Source of the DNA: Blochmannia endosymbiont of Camponotus (Colobopsis) obliquus
Lineage (GTDB): Bacteria > Pseudomonadota > Gammaproteobacteria > Enterobacterales > Enterobacteriaceae
NCBI RefSeq assembly: GCF_000973545.1
Contig: NZ_CP010049.1
Span: 124,001 to 188,000, forward strand
Direction of reading: 5' to 3'
Length of the DNA stretch: 64,000 bases
How positions within the stretch are numbered: position 1 is the first letter of the stretch; each line of letters starts with the position of its first letter. The position numbers and the translations under genes were made by a program. Shown one piece after another: positions 44,046-54,013 of this stretch. The notes under the pieces were generated by a model. That model was not told the origin of the DNA and searched no databases. It saw only the letters and a program-made list of their open reading frames with translations.

Positions 44046-45533
44046 ATGAATAACTGTAGTTTGCAGTATTTATTAGCTCCTTGGATTATGGATATACCAA
44101 ATTCTTTTTTTAAAGATATGGTAACAGATAGTCGTGATGTATCTTGTAACGATTTGTTTGTGGCTTTAGAAGGCCATCGGACAAATGGATATTTTTATAT
44201 TTCTGATGCACTTGCTCAGGGAGCAAGTGCTATAATTGCACAATGTAACAATCGGTTTTTTGATAAAGGTATTTTTAATTATAGAGGTATTCCTATTGTT
44301 TATATAAATCAATTACAACAATATTTATCTGCAATAGCGGGGCGTTTTTTTAATCATCCATCTAAATTTTTTCGTTTAGTTGGAGTTACAGGTACTAATG
44401 GTAAAACTACTATTACTCACTTATTATCTAATTGGGTTTTTTTATTAAATGAAATAAGTGCTGTTATGGGGACAATAGGTAATGGGATAATTGGGAATAT
44501 TTGTCCTTCTAAAAATACAACTTGTTCAGCAATTGAGATTCAAAAGATGTTAGCACAATTTAGAAAGCAAGGGGTCACTTTTGTTGCAATTGAAGTTTCT
44601 TCACATGGATTAGCAGAGGATCGTGTTAAAGATTTATGTTTTGACGCTGCAGTGTTTACTAATTTAACTCAAGATCATTTAGATTATCATGGTAATATGT
44701 TCAATTATGAATTAGTAAAATGGCAATTGTTTAGTGTGTTAAAAGCTAAAGAATTTGTTATTAATTGCGATGATACAGTAGGTAGAAAATGGTTATTAAA
44801 GTTACCTCATGCTGTAGCGGTATCAATATTAGGTAATTTTCCTTGTGATCATTGGTCGGGTAGGTGGTTACGTGTTATTAAAGCGCATTATTATTCGGAT
44901 CATACTAAAATTATTTTTGATTCCAGTTGGGGGCATGGGCTGATTAATACTCAATTGGTAGGAACATTTAATGTTAGTAATTTGTTGTTAGCAATGGCTA
45001 CGTTATTAGTATTAAAGTATCCTTTATCTTTATTATTAAGTACGGTAGTAAAATTACAAAATGTTTGTGGTCGCATGGAAGTTTTTCGTGTTATTAATTA
45101 TCCAATAATAATAGTGGATTATGCTCATAATCCTGGTGCTTTAAAACAATCTTTGTTAACTTCAAGATTATATTCTCGTGGCAAATTGTGTTGTGTTTTT
45201 GGTTGTGGTGGTGATAGAGATAAGGCAAAACGTTCGTTGATGGGAGTTATTGCGGAACGTTATGCTGATAATATTATAATTACTAATGATAATCCTCGTA
45301 ATGAAAATCCGCAGGATATCATAGATGATATTAAGAAAACAATATTGGACAAAACAAATGTTAAAGTAATAACTTCTCGTAGTGAAGCAATAGATGTTGC
45401 TATTCGTCAATGTTCGCCGGATGATTTGGTGTTAATATCTGGCAAGGGTCATGAAGATTATCAATTGGTTGGAAATAAACGACTAAATTATTCTGATTTA
45501 ATTACTGTAAAAAAGATTTTAGGTATGGTGTAA
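44046..45533 (+). CDS. murE: UDP-MurNAc-tripeptide synthetase (meso-DAP-adding)
   Basis: MurE adds meso-diaminopimelate to UDP-MurNAc-L-Ala-D-Glu. The protein has 495 residues, the E. coli length. The ATP loop is VGVTGTNGKTTITH. EVSSHGLAEDRVKDL and LTQDHLDYHGNM follow. DNPRNENPQ is the DNPR motif that selects meso-DAP, linking it to dapB in this window. A good ribosome-binding site (AAGGGTGG) precedes ATG 44046. murF begins directly after the stop. Confidence 0.98.
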   Translation: MNNCSLQYLLAPWIMDIPNSFFKDMVTDSRDVSCNDLFVALEGHRTNGYFYISDALAQGASAIIAQCNNRFFDKGIFNYRGIPIVYINQLQQYLSAIAGRFFNHPSKFFRLVGVTGTNGKTTITHLLSNWVFLLNEISAVMGTIGNGIIGNICPSKNTTCSAIEIQKMLAQFRKQGVTFVAIEVSSHGLAEDRVKDLCFDAAVFTNLTQDHLDYHGNMFNYELVKWQLFSVLKAKEFVINCDDTVGRKWLLKLPHAVAVSILGNFPCDHWSGRWLRVIKAHYYSDHTKIIFDSSWGHGLINTQLVGTFNVSNLLLAMATLLVLKYPLSLLLSTVVKLQNVCGRMEVFRVINYPIIIVDYAHNPGALKQSLLTSRLYSRGKLCCVFGCGGDRDKAKRSLMGVIAERYADNIIITNDNPRNENPQDIIDDIKKTILDKTNVKVITSRSEAIDVAIRQCSPDDLVLISGKGHEDYQLVGNKRLNYSDLITVKKILGMV

Positions 45534-46910
45534 ATGATTCCATTTTCTTTATCAAGCGTTGCCTCTTTTTTGCATGCTAAATTAATAAATACAGATCAAA
45601 TGATTAATACAATAAGTATTGATTCGCGTATTATTGGTGATAAATGTTTATTTGTAGCATTAAAAGGTTCTCGTTTTGATTCACATGATTTTGTAATTCA
45701 AGCAATTAATAAAGGTGCTAAAGCATTGTTAGTTAATTATTATTTGCCATTAAATATTTCTCAATTAGTAGTTTCTAACACTCGTGATGCTTTAGGTCAA
45801 TTAGGATTTTGGGTACGGCATCAAGTAACAACACGGGTTATAGCTATTACCGGTTCAATTGGTAAAACTTCTGTTAAGGAAATGACATATGCTATTTTAT
45901 GCAATAATGGTAAAACAATTGCGACATATGGTAATTTTAATAATGATATTGGAGTATCCTTAACATTATTACGTTTAAGTAATCAAGATGATTTTGCAGT
46001 AATTGAGTTAGGTACTAGTTCTTTTGGGGAAATTGCTAAAACAGTTAAGTTAGTTCGACCTGAAATTGCGTTAATTAATAATATATCTTATGCACATTTA
46101 TCTGCATTTCGTTCTTTGTTAGGGGTAGCACAAGCTAAAGGAGAGATTTTAAGTGGCTTGCCTACCGGTTATGGTAGATGTATTATCAATGCTGATAGTC
46201 ATAATTGGTTGTTATGGCGTGATTTATTACATTATAAATTAGTATGGCGTTTTTCATTAAGAGCTATGTATAAGGTTGATTTTTTTGCTACTAATATTGT
46301 TTGTAATAATAATGGAGTACGTTTTACTTTTCATACTCCTCAAGGTAAATGTAATATATCATTGCCGTTATTGGGTTATCATAATGTTGCGAATGCTTTA
46401 GCTGCTGGTGCATTAGCAATGTCGGTAGGTATATCTTTATTAGATATAAGCATTGCTTTTAAGTCAGTAAAATTGTTGCCAGGTAGGTTATATCCAATTG
46501 TTTTATCGCCTTACAAGGTATTATTAGATGATAGTTATAATTCCAATATTGGCTCTATGATGGCTGCTATTCAAGTATTAAAGGTAATGCCTGGATATCG
46601 TGTAATGGTGGTCAGTGATATGATGGAATTAGGTACTAACAGAGAGGGGATGATGTACCATAGTTATATTGGTAAAATTATAGCTATGAGTAATATAGAT
46701 GTAGTTTTAAGTATTGGTTATCTCAGTTTTTTTCTTAGTAAGGCAAGTGGTTGTGGTAAACATTTTTATGATCGAAAATTACTTGTTATTTATCTTATGC
46801 GTTTATTAATGAATTATGAAGTTATTACTGTATTAGTTAAAGGGTCTCGAGTTTTTGCAATGGACAATATCGTCAAGGAGTTACAGGAGACATGGCTGTG
46901 TTATTATTAA
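45534..46910 (+). CDS. murF: UDP-MurNAc-pentapeptide synthetase (D-Ala-D-Ala-adding)
   Basis: MurF adds D-Ala-D-Ala to complete the pentapeptide precursor. The protein has 458 residues (E. coli 452). The ATP loop is ITGSIGKTSVKEM; GNFNNDIGVSLTLLRL, YGRCIINADSHNW and DDSYNSNIGSMMAAI are family blocks. It starts with no gap after murE and overlaps mraY by 19 nt. The supplier of its substrate, a D-Ala-D-Ala ligase (ddl), is not next to ftsQ as in E. coli. Confidence 0.97.
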   Translation: MIPFSLSSVASFLHAKLINTDQMINTISIDSRIIGDKCLFVALKGSRFDSHDFVIQAINKGAKALLVNYYLPLNISQLVVSNTRDALGQLGFWVRHQVTTRVIAITGSIGKTSVKEMTYAILCNNGKTIATYGNFNNDIGVSLTLLRLSNQDDFAVIELGTSSFGEIAKTVKLVRPEIALINNISYAHLSAFRSLLGVAQAKGEILSGLPTGYGRCIINADSHNWLLWRDLLHYKLVWRFSLRAMYKVDFFATNIVCNNNGVRFTFHTPQGKCNISLPLLGYHNVANALAAGALAMSVGISLLDISIAFKSVKLLPGRLYPIVLSPYKVLLDDSYNSNIGSMMAAIQVLKVMPGYRVMVVSDMMELGTNREGMMYHSYIGKIIAMSNIDVVLSIGYLSFFLSKASGCGKHFYDRKLLVIYLMRLLMNYEVITVLVKGSRVFAMDNIVKELQETWLCYY

Positions 46911-47971
46911 TCATTGAAAATTTGTTAAATTTTCATGATGAACAGCATAGTTTAATATTTCGTATTATTGCTAGTTTTTTTATATCTTTGGTTATTTCTT
47001 TTTTATTAGTACCGAGATTAATAGTTTGGTTTCGTAAAATAGAGATTACTCAAATAATACGCGAAAATGGACCGGCATCTCATTTTATTAAACGCGGTAC
47101 ACCAACTATGGGTGGCATTATAATCGTTATTTCGATTACATTGTCTATATTATTATGTTGTTGTTTAAAAAATGTTTATGTTTGGTATGTTTTATTTGTA
47201 TTGTTTAGTTACGGTCTTATGGGTTTTATTGATGATTACCGTAAGTTTTTAAAAAAGGATACTTTAGGTCTTAGTGTATTTTGGAAATATTTCGGGCAAT
47301 CGTTAATCGCATTAGTGGTAATAATTACAATGTTTGTGTTAAATCATAATGTAATAGATACTCGGTTGATAATACCTTTTTTTAAAGAATTGATGCCTAA
47401 ATTAGGGATTGAATATATATTATTAGCTTATTTTGTTATTGTTGGTGCTAGTAATGCAGTGAATTTAGCAGATGGTTTGGATGGATTAGTTATAATTCCA
47501 ATTGTATTTATTTCTATTGGTATGGCACTAGCAGCTTTTTTCTCTGGTGATATTAATTGTGCTAGTTATTTACATGTTCTTTATGTGCAATATGCTACAG
47601 AATTAGTAGTTATTTGTGCGGCAATAATTGGTGCATGTCTTGGATTTTTATGGTTTAATGCTTACCCTGCGCAGATATTTATGGGAGATACAGGTTCTTT
47701 AGCTCTTGGTGGAGTGCTTGGTTTGGTATCTGTTATATTACGACAGGAGTTATTGTTGTTAATTATGGCTGGTGTATTTGTTATGGAAACAATATCTGTA
47801 ATTTTACAAGTTGTTTATTTTAAATTATGGAATAAACGCATTTTTTTGATGGCTCCTATTCATCATCATTTTGAATTAAAGGGTTTACCAGAATCTCGTA
47901 TTGTTATACGTTTTTGGATTATTTCTTTTTTGTTATTTTTATTGGGTTTAATAAGTTTAAAAGTACGGTGA
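46892..47971 (+). CDS. mraY: Phospho-MurNAc-pentapeptide translocase (lipid I synthase)
   Basis: MraY moves phospho-MurNAc-pentapeptide to undecaprenyl phosphate in the inner membrane. The protein has 359 residues (E. coli 360) and about ten hydrophobic segments. Catalytic blocks are GFIDDYRKFLKKD, SNAVNLADGLDGL, FLWFNAYPAQIFMGDTGSLALGG and MAPIHHHFELKG. The end FWIISFLLFLLGLISLKVR mirrors E. coli. A CAGGAGA site precedes ATG 46892 inside murF. Confidence 0.98.
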   Translation: MAVLLLIIENLLNFHDEQHSLIFRIIASFFISLVISFLLVPRLIVWFRKIEITQIIRENGPASHFIKRGTPTMGGIIIVISITLSILLCCCLKNVYVWYVLFVLFSYGLMGFIDDYRKFLKKDTLGLSVFWKYFGQSLIALVVIITMFVLNHNVIDTRLIIPFFKELMPKLGIEYILLAYFVIVGASNAVNLADGLDGLVIIPIVFISIGMALAAFFSGDINCASYLHVLYVQYATELVVICAAIIGACLGFLWFNAYPAQIFMGDTGSLALGGVLGLVSVILRQELLLLIMAGVFVMETISVILQVVYFKLWNKRIFLMAPIHHHFELKGLPESRIVIRFWIISFLLFLLGLISLKVR

Positions 47972-47992
47972 TTTTTCTGTTTGTAAATAAAT

Positions 47993-49306
47993 ATGAATTA
48001 TCAAGATAAAGAAATCGTTGTAATTGGGTTAGGAATTACTGGATTATCCTGTGTGATGTTTTTTCTTAGACAAGGTGTTATTCCTCGTGTCATGGATACC
48101 AGAAAAAATCCACCAACTTTAGCTAAGTTACCAAGTCACATAAAGTATTGTTTAGAAGAATTAAATGAAAAATGGGTGCTAGCTGCTACTTTAATTGTAG
48201 TAAGCCCGGGTGTTTCATTATATCATCCTGTATTGGTTACAGCAGCACATTTAGGAATAGAAATTATTGGAGATATTGAACTATTTGTACGTGAAGTCAC
48301 TAAACCAATAGTTGCGATTACTGGTACTAACGGTAAAAGTACTGTTACTAGATTAGTAGGTGAAATGGCTTTTGCTGCTGGTTTACGGGTGGGTATTGGT
48401 GGTAATATTGGAAGGCCAGCGCTTACATTATTAAATGATGATTATCAATTGTATATATTAGAGTTATCAAGTTTTCAATTAGAGACTACTTTTAGTTTAA
48501 AGGCTGCTGTAGCAATAATTTTAAATATTAGTAATGAACATGTCAATCGTTATCCTTTTGGGTTACAGCAATATCGTGATGTTAAATTAAAAATTTATGA
48601 ACAAGCATCATCATGTGTTGTTAATGCTTTGGATGTATTGACTTTTCCTAGAAATGATTGTGAAGAGCGTTGTATTTATTTTGGTAATGAGCCAAGTGGA
48701 CATTATATAAAATTTTGGAAGGGACAAGCTTTTTTGATGTTACATAACGAGATATTATTTAATTGTAAAGATCTTAGGATTATTGGTTATCATAATTATA
48801 CTAATGTATTAGCAGCATTAGTATTAGCAGATGTTTTATCTATATCACGCACAGTGTGTTTATCTGTATTACAAGGATTTATTGGTTTAGCTCATCGTTT
48901 TGAATTAATACATAATAAAAATGGGGTACAATGGATAAATGATTCAAAATCTACAAATATAGCTAGCACTCAGGTTGCCCTTAGGAGTTTAGTATTAGAT
49001 GGTATAATACATTTGTTATTAGGTGGTGATGCTAAATCAGCAGATTTCAGTTCCTTGAAGTCCTGGGTTCAAAGAGATAATATTAGTTTATATTGTTTTG
49101 GTAAAGATGGTAAATATTTATCTATGTTACGTTCAAATAATGTCATCCTCACTGATACTATGGAACAAGCAGTAAGAATAGTTGGTAGTAACGTGCGGAC
49201 AGGAGATGTGGTGTTGCTGTCTCCTGCCTGTTCTAGTTTAGACCAATTTAAAAATTTTGAATTGCGCGGTAAAATATTTACAAATTTGGCAAAGGAGGTT
49301 GGTTGA
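47993..49306 (+). CDS. murD: UDP-MurNAc-L-alanine:D-glutamate ligase
   Basis: MurD adds D-glutamate to UDP-MurNAc-L-Ala. The protein has 437 residues (E. coli 438). VVIGLGITGLSCVMFF is the N-terminal nucleotide fold; AITGTNGKSTVTRLVGEMA the ATP loop; LELSSFQLETT, NDSKSTNIASTQVAL, HLLLGGDAKSADF and LLSPACSSLDQFKNFELRG follow. Its stop overlaps an ATG (TGATG, 49304-49308) with a perfect AAGGAGG ahead, which I interpret as the true ftsW start signal. Confidence 0.97.
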   Translation: MNYQDKEIVVIGLGITGLSCVMFFLRQGVIPRVMDTRKNPPTLAKLPSHIKYCLEELNEKWVLAATLIVVSPGVSLYHPVLVTAAHLGIEIIGDIELFVREVTKPIVAITGTNGKSTVTRLVGEMAFAAGLRVGIGGNIGRPALTLLNDDYQLYILELSSFQLETTFSLKAAVAIILNISNEHVNRYPFGLQQYRDVKLKIYEQASSCVVNALDVLTFPRNDCEERCIYFGNEPSGHYIKFWKGQAFLMLHNEILFNCKDLRIIGYHNYTNVLAALVLADVLSISRTVCLSVLQGFIGLAHRFELIHNKNGVQWINDSKSTNIASTQVALRSLVLDGIIHLLLGGDAKSADFSSLKSWVQRDNISLYCFGKDGKYLSMLRSNNVILTDTMEQAVRIVGSNVRTGDVVLLSPACSSLDQFKNFELRGKIFTNLAKEVG

Positions 49307-49349
49307 TGTATTTTTTAAAAAAAAAATCAAAATTATTAAAGATTGGGTG

Positions 49350-50468
49350 ATGTTACAACAGCCAACTATCATATTATACGATCGTGTTATTTTATGGTTA
49401 ACTATAGGACTAATTTCTATAGGTTTAGTTATGGTTGCATCTACTTCAATGTTAATTGGATCAAGATTATTTGGTGATTCTTTTTATTTTGTTAAACGTA
49501 ATATATTGTATATCGGGTTTTCGTTTGTAATATCTTTATTTATATTAAAAATTCCTATATCAGTTTGGTATCGTTATAATTTTATTTTATTAATTGTTTC
49601 TTTCTTTATGTTGTTGTTGGTATTGTTAGTAGGACATTCAGTGAATGGTTCGTTAAGATGGTTATCTTTCGGATCATTATGTATTCAACCAGCTGAATTG
49701 GCTAAGTTGTCATTATTTTGTTATTTATCTAGTTATTTAGCACGTAAAATTGATGGCAATTTTTATCAATCTTGGATTTTTTACAAGCCGATAGTTATCA
49801 TGTTAATAATGTTTTTTTTAGTATTGTTGCAACCTGATCTCGGTACTGCAACTATTATGTTTGTTACGACTTTGTCTGTTTTGTTTATTGCTGGTATTGC
49901 ATTGAAGTATTTTTTTTTATTTTTTTTTATAACTATATTAATAATAATTAGTTTAATTATTATTGAACCTTATCGTATACAACGTATACTTGCCTTTTGG
50001 AATCCATGGAGTGATCCATTTGGGAGTGGTTATCAGCTAACTCAATCATTAATAGCTTTTGGAAGAGGTGAATTATGGGGTCAAGGGTTAGGTAATTCGA
50101 TACAAAAAATGGAGTATCTTCCAGAAGTTCATACTGATTTTATATTTGCAATTCTTGGAGAAGAGTTAGGATATTGTGGTGTATTTTTAATTTTATTAAT
50201 GATATTTGCAATTATTTTTCGAGCTTTATCTATTTCTAATCAGGCATTCAGAATAGGTCGGTATTTTTCTGGATTTTTGTCTTGTTCTATTGGAGTTTGG
50301 TTAAATATTCAAACGGTGATAAATATAGGAGTTACAATTGGTATATTACCTACTAAGGGATTGACATTACCATTTATCAGTTATGGTGGTTCTAGTTTTA
50401 TAGTTATGTTTATTGTTATTATGTTGTTATTGAGAATAGATTTTGAATTGCGTATATCTAGGATATAG
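49350..50468 (+). CDS. ftsW: Septal peptidoglycan polymerase FtsW (start region frameshifted at A10)
   Basis: FtsW is the SEDS-family glycosyltransferase that polymerises septal glycan with FtsI. From ATG 49350 it has 372 residues (E. coli 414) with ten membrane segments. IQPAELAKLSLFCYLSSY, FWNPWSDPFGSGYQLTQS, GELWGQGLGNSIQKMEYLPE and GLTLPFISYGGSS are the family signature. The E. coli-like N-terminal IKDWVM lies upstream in the same frame. The best start signal, ATG 49306 with AAGGAGG seven bases ahead, is one frame off, separated by A10 (49317-49326). One extra A in the mRNA would join them. Without slippage, translation would begin weakly at GTG 49347 or ATG 49350. Confidence 0.95.
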   Translation: MLQQPTIILYDRVILWLTIGLISIGLVMVASTSMLIGSRLFGDSFYFVKRNILYIGFSFVISLFILKIPISVWYRYNFILLIVSFFMLLLVLLVGHSVNGSLRWLSFGSLCIQPAELAKLSLFCYLSSYLARKIDGNFYQSWIFYKPIVIMLIMFFLVLLQPDLGTATIMFVTTLSVLFIAGIALKYFFLFFFITILIIISLIIIEPYRIQRILAFWNPWSDPFGSGYQLTQSLIAFGRGELWGQGLGNSIQKMEYLPEVHTDFIFAILGEELGYCGVFLILLMIFAIIFRALSISNQAFRIGRYFSGFLSCSIGVWLNIQTVINIGVTIGILPTKGLTLPFISYGGSSFIVMFIVIMLLLRIDFELRISRI

Positions 50469-50494
50469 TTATCTGTTAAGGGGTGTGAATAAAA

Positions 50495-51556
50495 GTGAAT
50501 AAGATACGGAAGATTATGATAATGTCTGGAGGTACAGGTGGTCATGTATTTTCTGGATTAGTGATAGCTCGTTATTTAATAGATTATTATGGTTGGCAGG
50601 TAAAATGGTTAGGTAGTTTTGATGGCATAGAAGCTACATTAGTGCCTCAAAATGGTATTGATATTAAGTATATTAAAGTTAGAGGGATAATTGGTAAAAA
50701 ATTAATAGCAAAATTGATAACTTTATTGGGTGTGTTGAAAGCTATAAAAAGATCACGTAAAATTATGAAAATTTGGAAACCTGATATAGTATTAGGTATG
50801 GGAGGGTATGTTTCTGGACCTAGTTGTTTAGCAGCTTGGATCATTGGTATACCTATTGTTATACATGAACAAAATGTTATAGCCGGTTTTACTAATCGTA
50901 TTTTAAGTAGAATTGCAACTAAAGTATTGCAGGCCTTTCCTTATTCTTTACCTAATGCCGAGGTAGTTGGTAATCCTATACGTCATGAAATACTATCATT
51001 ACCTGATCCGATTAAACGATTAAGATGTCGTCATGGTCCCATAAGAGTATTAGTTTTTGGAGGTAGTCAAGGATCTCATATTTTAAATAAAATTATACCA
51101 GAAGTAATGATTAAAATGTTTGATAAGTTTATTGTATTACATCAGGTCGGTAGTAAATCATTGAAAAAAGTGCGTGATATATATTCATTTGGAAGTATTG
51201 ATAATTATGAGGTGGTATCTTTTATTGATGATATGGCTAGTGCGTATGCATGGGCGGATATAGTAATAAGTCGTTCTGGTGCATTAACTGTTAGTGAAAT
51301 TGCTGCTGTTGGTTTGGCAGCTGTTTTTGTGCCTTTTATGCATTCAGATAATCATCAATATTGGAATGCTATGTTTTTACAGAAAATAGGTGCAGCAAAA
51401 ATTATTAAAGAATCGGAATGTACAATTGAACAAATAAGTGAAATATTTATTACATTAAATGATAGAAAGGTTTTATTAAACATGGCGCAATGTGCTAAAA
51501 AATTGTGTGTTACTGATGCAGTGAAACGTATTGCACAGGTTTTAATATCAATATAA
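50495..51556 (+). CDS. murG: UDP-GlcNAc:lipid I GlcNAc transferase (lipid II synthase)
   Basis: MurG adds GlcNAc to lipid I on the inner face of the membrane. The protein has 353 residues (E. coli 355). GTG 50495 gives NKIRKIMIMSGGTGGHVF, the right length before the donor loop. MGGYVSGPSCLAAW, HEQNVIAGFTNRIL, VFGGSQGSHILN, SRSGALTVSEIAAVGLAAVFVP and DNHQYWNAM are conserved. An AAGGGG lies about 11 nt upstream. It sits between ftsW and murC as in E. coli. Confidence 0.97.
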   Translation: MNKIRKIMIMSGGTGGHVFSGLVIARYLIDYYGWQVKWLGSFDGIEATLVPQNGIDIKYIKVRGIIGKKLIAKLITLLGVLKAIKRSRKIMKIWKPDIVLGMGGYVSGPSCLAAWIIGIPIVIHEQNVIAGFTNRILSRIATKVLQAFPYSLPNAEVVGNPIRHEILSLPDPIKRLRCRHGPIRVLVFGGSQGSHILNKIIPEVMIKMFDKFIVLHQVGSKSLKKVRDIYSFGSIDNYEVVSFIDDMASAYAWADIVISRSGALTVSEIAAVGLAAVFVPFMHSDNHQYWNAMFLQKIGAAKIIKESECTIEQISEIFITLNDRKVLLNMAQCAKKLCVTDAVKRIAQVLISI

Positions 51557-51629
51557 TTAACTAATATATTTTTATAAAAAGATATGATTTTAATTTTTTT
51601 TGAGTTTGATTTGTAGATGTAGGATAACA

Positions 51630-53075
51630 GTGAACATACATCAATTATCAAAATCACGTATTTTTTCAGGTATGCATCTAGTGAAAAAGATACATTTTGT
51701 TGGTATTGGTGGTATCAGTATGGGAGGTATCGCAGAAGTATTAGTTGATGAAGGATATCAAATTAGTGGTTCTGATTTAGTATCTAATGCAATGACTCAA
51801 CGATTAATTACTTTGGGGGTACAAATTTTTTCTAATCATCATTCTGATAATATACAGAAGGTCAATTTAGTTGTCATATCTAGTGCCATTTCGCAAGACA
51901 ATCCAGAGGTAATTGCTGCTAAAAAGTCTTGCATTCCTGTTATACAACGTGCAGTAATGTTGGCTGAAATAATGCGATGTCGTTATGGTATTGCCGTCGC
52001 TGGTACTCATGGTAAAACGACTACTACGGCAATGCTTATTAGTATTTATATTGCAGCTGGTTTAGATCCTACTTTTATTAATGGTGGTGTAATTAAGTCA
52101 ATTGGTGTAAGTGCTCGATTGGGATATAGTCGTTATTTAATAGTAGAAGCAGACGAGAGTGATGCTTCTTTTTTACATTTACAACCTATGATAGATATTG
52201 TTACTAATATTGAAGCTGATCATATGGATACTTATCAAGGTAATTTCGAAAGTTTAAAACAAGCATTTATTAATTTTCTGAATAATTTACCACTGTTTGG
52301 TTGCGCTGTAATGTGTATTGATGATCCTGTTATAAAAGGATTAATACCTACAATAAATTGTCAAATTATTACATATGGATTTGATCCTGCGTCAGATTTG
52401 TGTATTTCTGATTACAAACAACAAGAAGGAGTGGGAAGTTTTTTATTAAAAAAACAAAATGGATCGTCATTAAGAGTAGTTTTAAATGTTCCTGGACGTC
52501 ATAATGCATTAAATGCTACAGCCGCAATTGCGGTTGCTGTTAAAGCAGGTATAAGTGATCAAGTTATTTTAAAAGCTATGTTTAAGTATGAAGGTACATG
52601 TCGTCGTTTTGAATATTTAGGTGATTATGATTTAAAAAGTATTAATGGAAAGGAAGGTATAGTAACATTATTAGATGATTATGGGCATCATCCAACTGAA
52701 TTAGATGTTACTATTAAAGCTGTACGTGATGGATGGTTGAATAGACGTTTAATAATGGTGTTTGAACCGCATCGTTTTACCAGAATAAAGTATTTATATG
52801 ATGATTTTGTTAAAGTATTATCCAATGTGGATTTTTTATTAATTTTAAACATATATTCCGCCGGTGAACAACCAATATCAGGTATTGATAGTGTTTCTTT
52901 ATGTTGTAGTATCCGTCGATATGGTAAAATAAATCCCATTGTGGTTTTAGATGTTGAAGAATTACCATTTATTTTATCTGTTATTTTGCGGGATAATGAT
53001 TTGATTTTAATGCAGGGTGCTGGCACTGTAGGTGAGATTGCAAATAAATTAGCTTATAGTAAACTACAATTTTAG
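51630..53075 (+). CDS. murC: UDP-N-acetylmuramate:L-alanine ligase
   Basis: MurC begins pentapeptide assembly by adding L-alanine. The protein has 481 residues (E. coli 491). GTG 51630 gives [12 protein letters not shown], matching E. coli MNTQQLAKLRSI, with AGGA (51621-51624) ahead; the frame is open ten codons further but not homologous. [56 protein letters not shown] as [10 protein letters not shown] and [16 protein letters not shown] are family blocks. ddlB, which follows in E. coli, is missing: only 82 bases separate it from ftsQ. Confidence 0.97.
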   Translation: MNIHQLSKSRIFSGMHLVKKIHFVGIGGISMGGIAEVLVDEGYQISGSDLVSNAMTQRLITLGVQIFSNHHSDNIQKVNLVVISSAISQDNPEVIAAKKSCIPVIQRAVMLAEIMRCRYGIAVAGTHGKTTTTAMLISIYIAAGLDPTFINGGVIKSIGVSARLGYSRYLIVEADESDASFLHLQPMIDIVTNIEADHMDTYQGNFESLKQAFINFLNNLPLFGCAVMCIDDPVIKGLIPTINCQIITYGFDPASDLCISDYKQQEGVGSFLLKKQNGSSLRVVLNVPGRHNALNATAAIAVAVKAGISDQVILKAMFKYEGTCRRFEYLGDYDLKSINGKEGIVTLLDDYGHHPTELDVTIKAVRDGWLNRRLIMVFEPHRFTRIKYLYDDFVKVLSNVDFLLILNIYSAGEQPISGIDSVSLCCSIRRYGKINPIVVLDVEELPFILSVILRDNDLILMQGAGTVGEIANKLAYSKLQF

Positions 53076-53157
53076 TAATATCATTAGTTATTTTTATTAT
53101 TATAAAAATTAAAATTATAATAAATAAAGGCTCTTTTTTATCATAACAGAGATAAAA

Positions 53158-53976
53158 GTGTTCAAGCTATTTATAGATTTTTGGAATTGTAAATTAAACA
53201 AAGTTTGCGTGCGATGTTTTATAAAAAATAAAACATATTTTTTTGGTTTATTTTTTTTTATAGTTGTATTGGTTATTATTATTTATAGTATATTTAAAAC
53301 AGTTGTATGGATGCAACATACTCATTATTTAAAGTTATCTAAATTGTTAATTACCGGAAAATTATGTTATACGACTAATGATGATATTTATCATGCTATG
53401 TGTAATGTTCATTTAAATAAAAGTTTGATGGAACAAGATATACGTGTTATTTGTCAACAAATTAGTCAATTATCCTGGATAAAGGGAATTAGTGTGCGTA
53501 AACAATGGCCTAATGTATTAAAGATTTATATTATAGAATATGAACCGATATGTTATTGGAACGATGTTCAAATGCTTGATAAAGATGGTGTGATTTTTCA
53601 GGTTCCAATTGATCGGATTAATGATAAATATTGTTTGCCCATATTATATGGACCTGAGGGCAGCGCCTTAGATGTACTAACTGGTTATCGTGTGCTTTAT
53701 GATGTAATAAAATCTACTGGTTTTACATTGCGATCTGTAAAGATGAATCATCGTTATTCATGGCAAATAATATTAAAAGAAAATATTAAATTAGAATTAG
53801 GTAGAAAAAATAAAGTGGAAAGATTACAACGATTTATTAAAGCGTATCCCTTTTTTATTAAAAACATTCAAAATGATGGTAGATGCATCAATTATATAGA
53901 TTTACGGTATGATTATGGTTTTGCCGTAAGTTGGATGACGTGTAGTAATTATTCTGATTGTGAGAATATTGAATAA
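53158..53976 (+). CDS. ftsQ: Cell division protein FtsQ
   Basis: FtsQ is a bitopic divisome protein that recruits FtsL/FtsB. The protein has 272 residues (E. coli 276). A membrane segment at about 30-50 precedes the POTRA domain (LLITGKLCYTTNDDIYHAM) and the beta domain (LSWIKGISVRKQWPNVLKIYIIEYEPICYWND; INYIDLRYDYGFAVSW). The start is GTG 53158; AGAG lies nearby. The sequence is diverged but blocks and position before ftsA leave little doubt. Confidence 0.94.
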   Translation: MFKLFIDFWNCKLNKVCVRCFIKNKTYFFGLFFFIVVLVIIIYSIFKTVVWMQHTHYLKLSKLLITGKLCYTTNDDIYHAMCNVHLNKSLMEQDIRVICQQISQLSWIKGISVRKQWPNVLKIYIIEYEPICYWNDVQMLDKDGVIFQVPIDRINDKYCLPILYGPEGSALDVLTGYRVLYDVIKSTGFTLRSVKMNHRYSWQIILKENIKLELGRKNKVERLQRFIKAYPFFIKNIQNDGRCINYIDLRYDYGFAVSWMTCSNYSDCENIE

Positions 53977-54013
53977 ATATTTTAGTCTATAACAATTAAT
54001 AGGTCCATCATAC

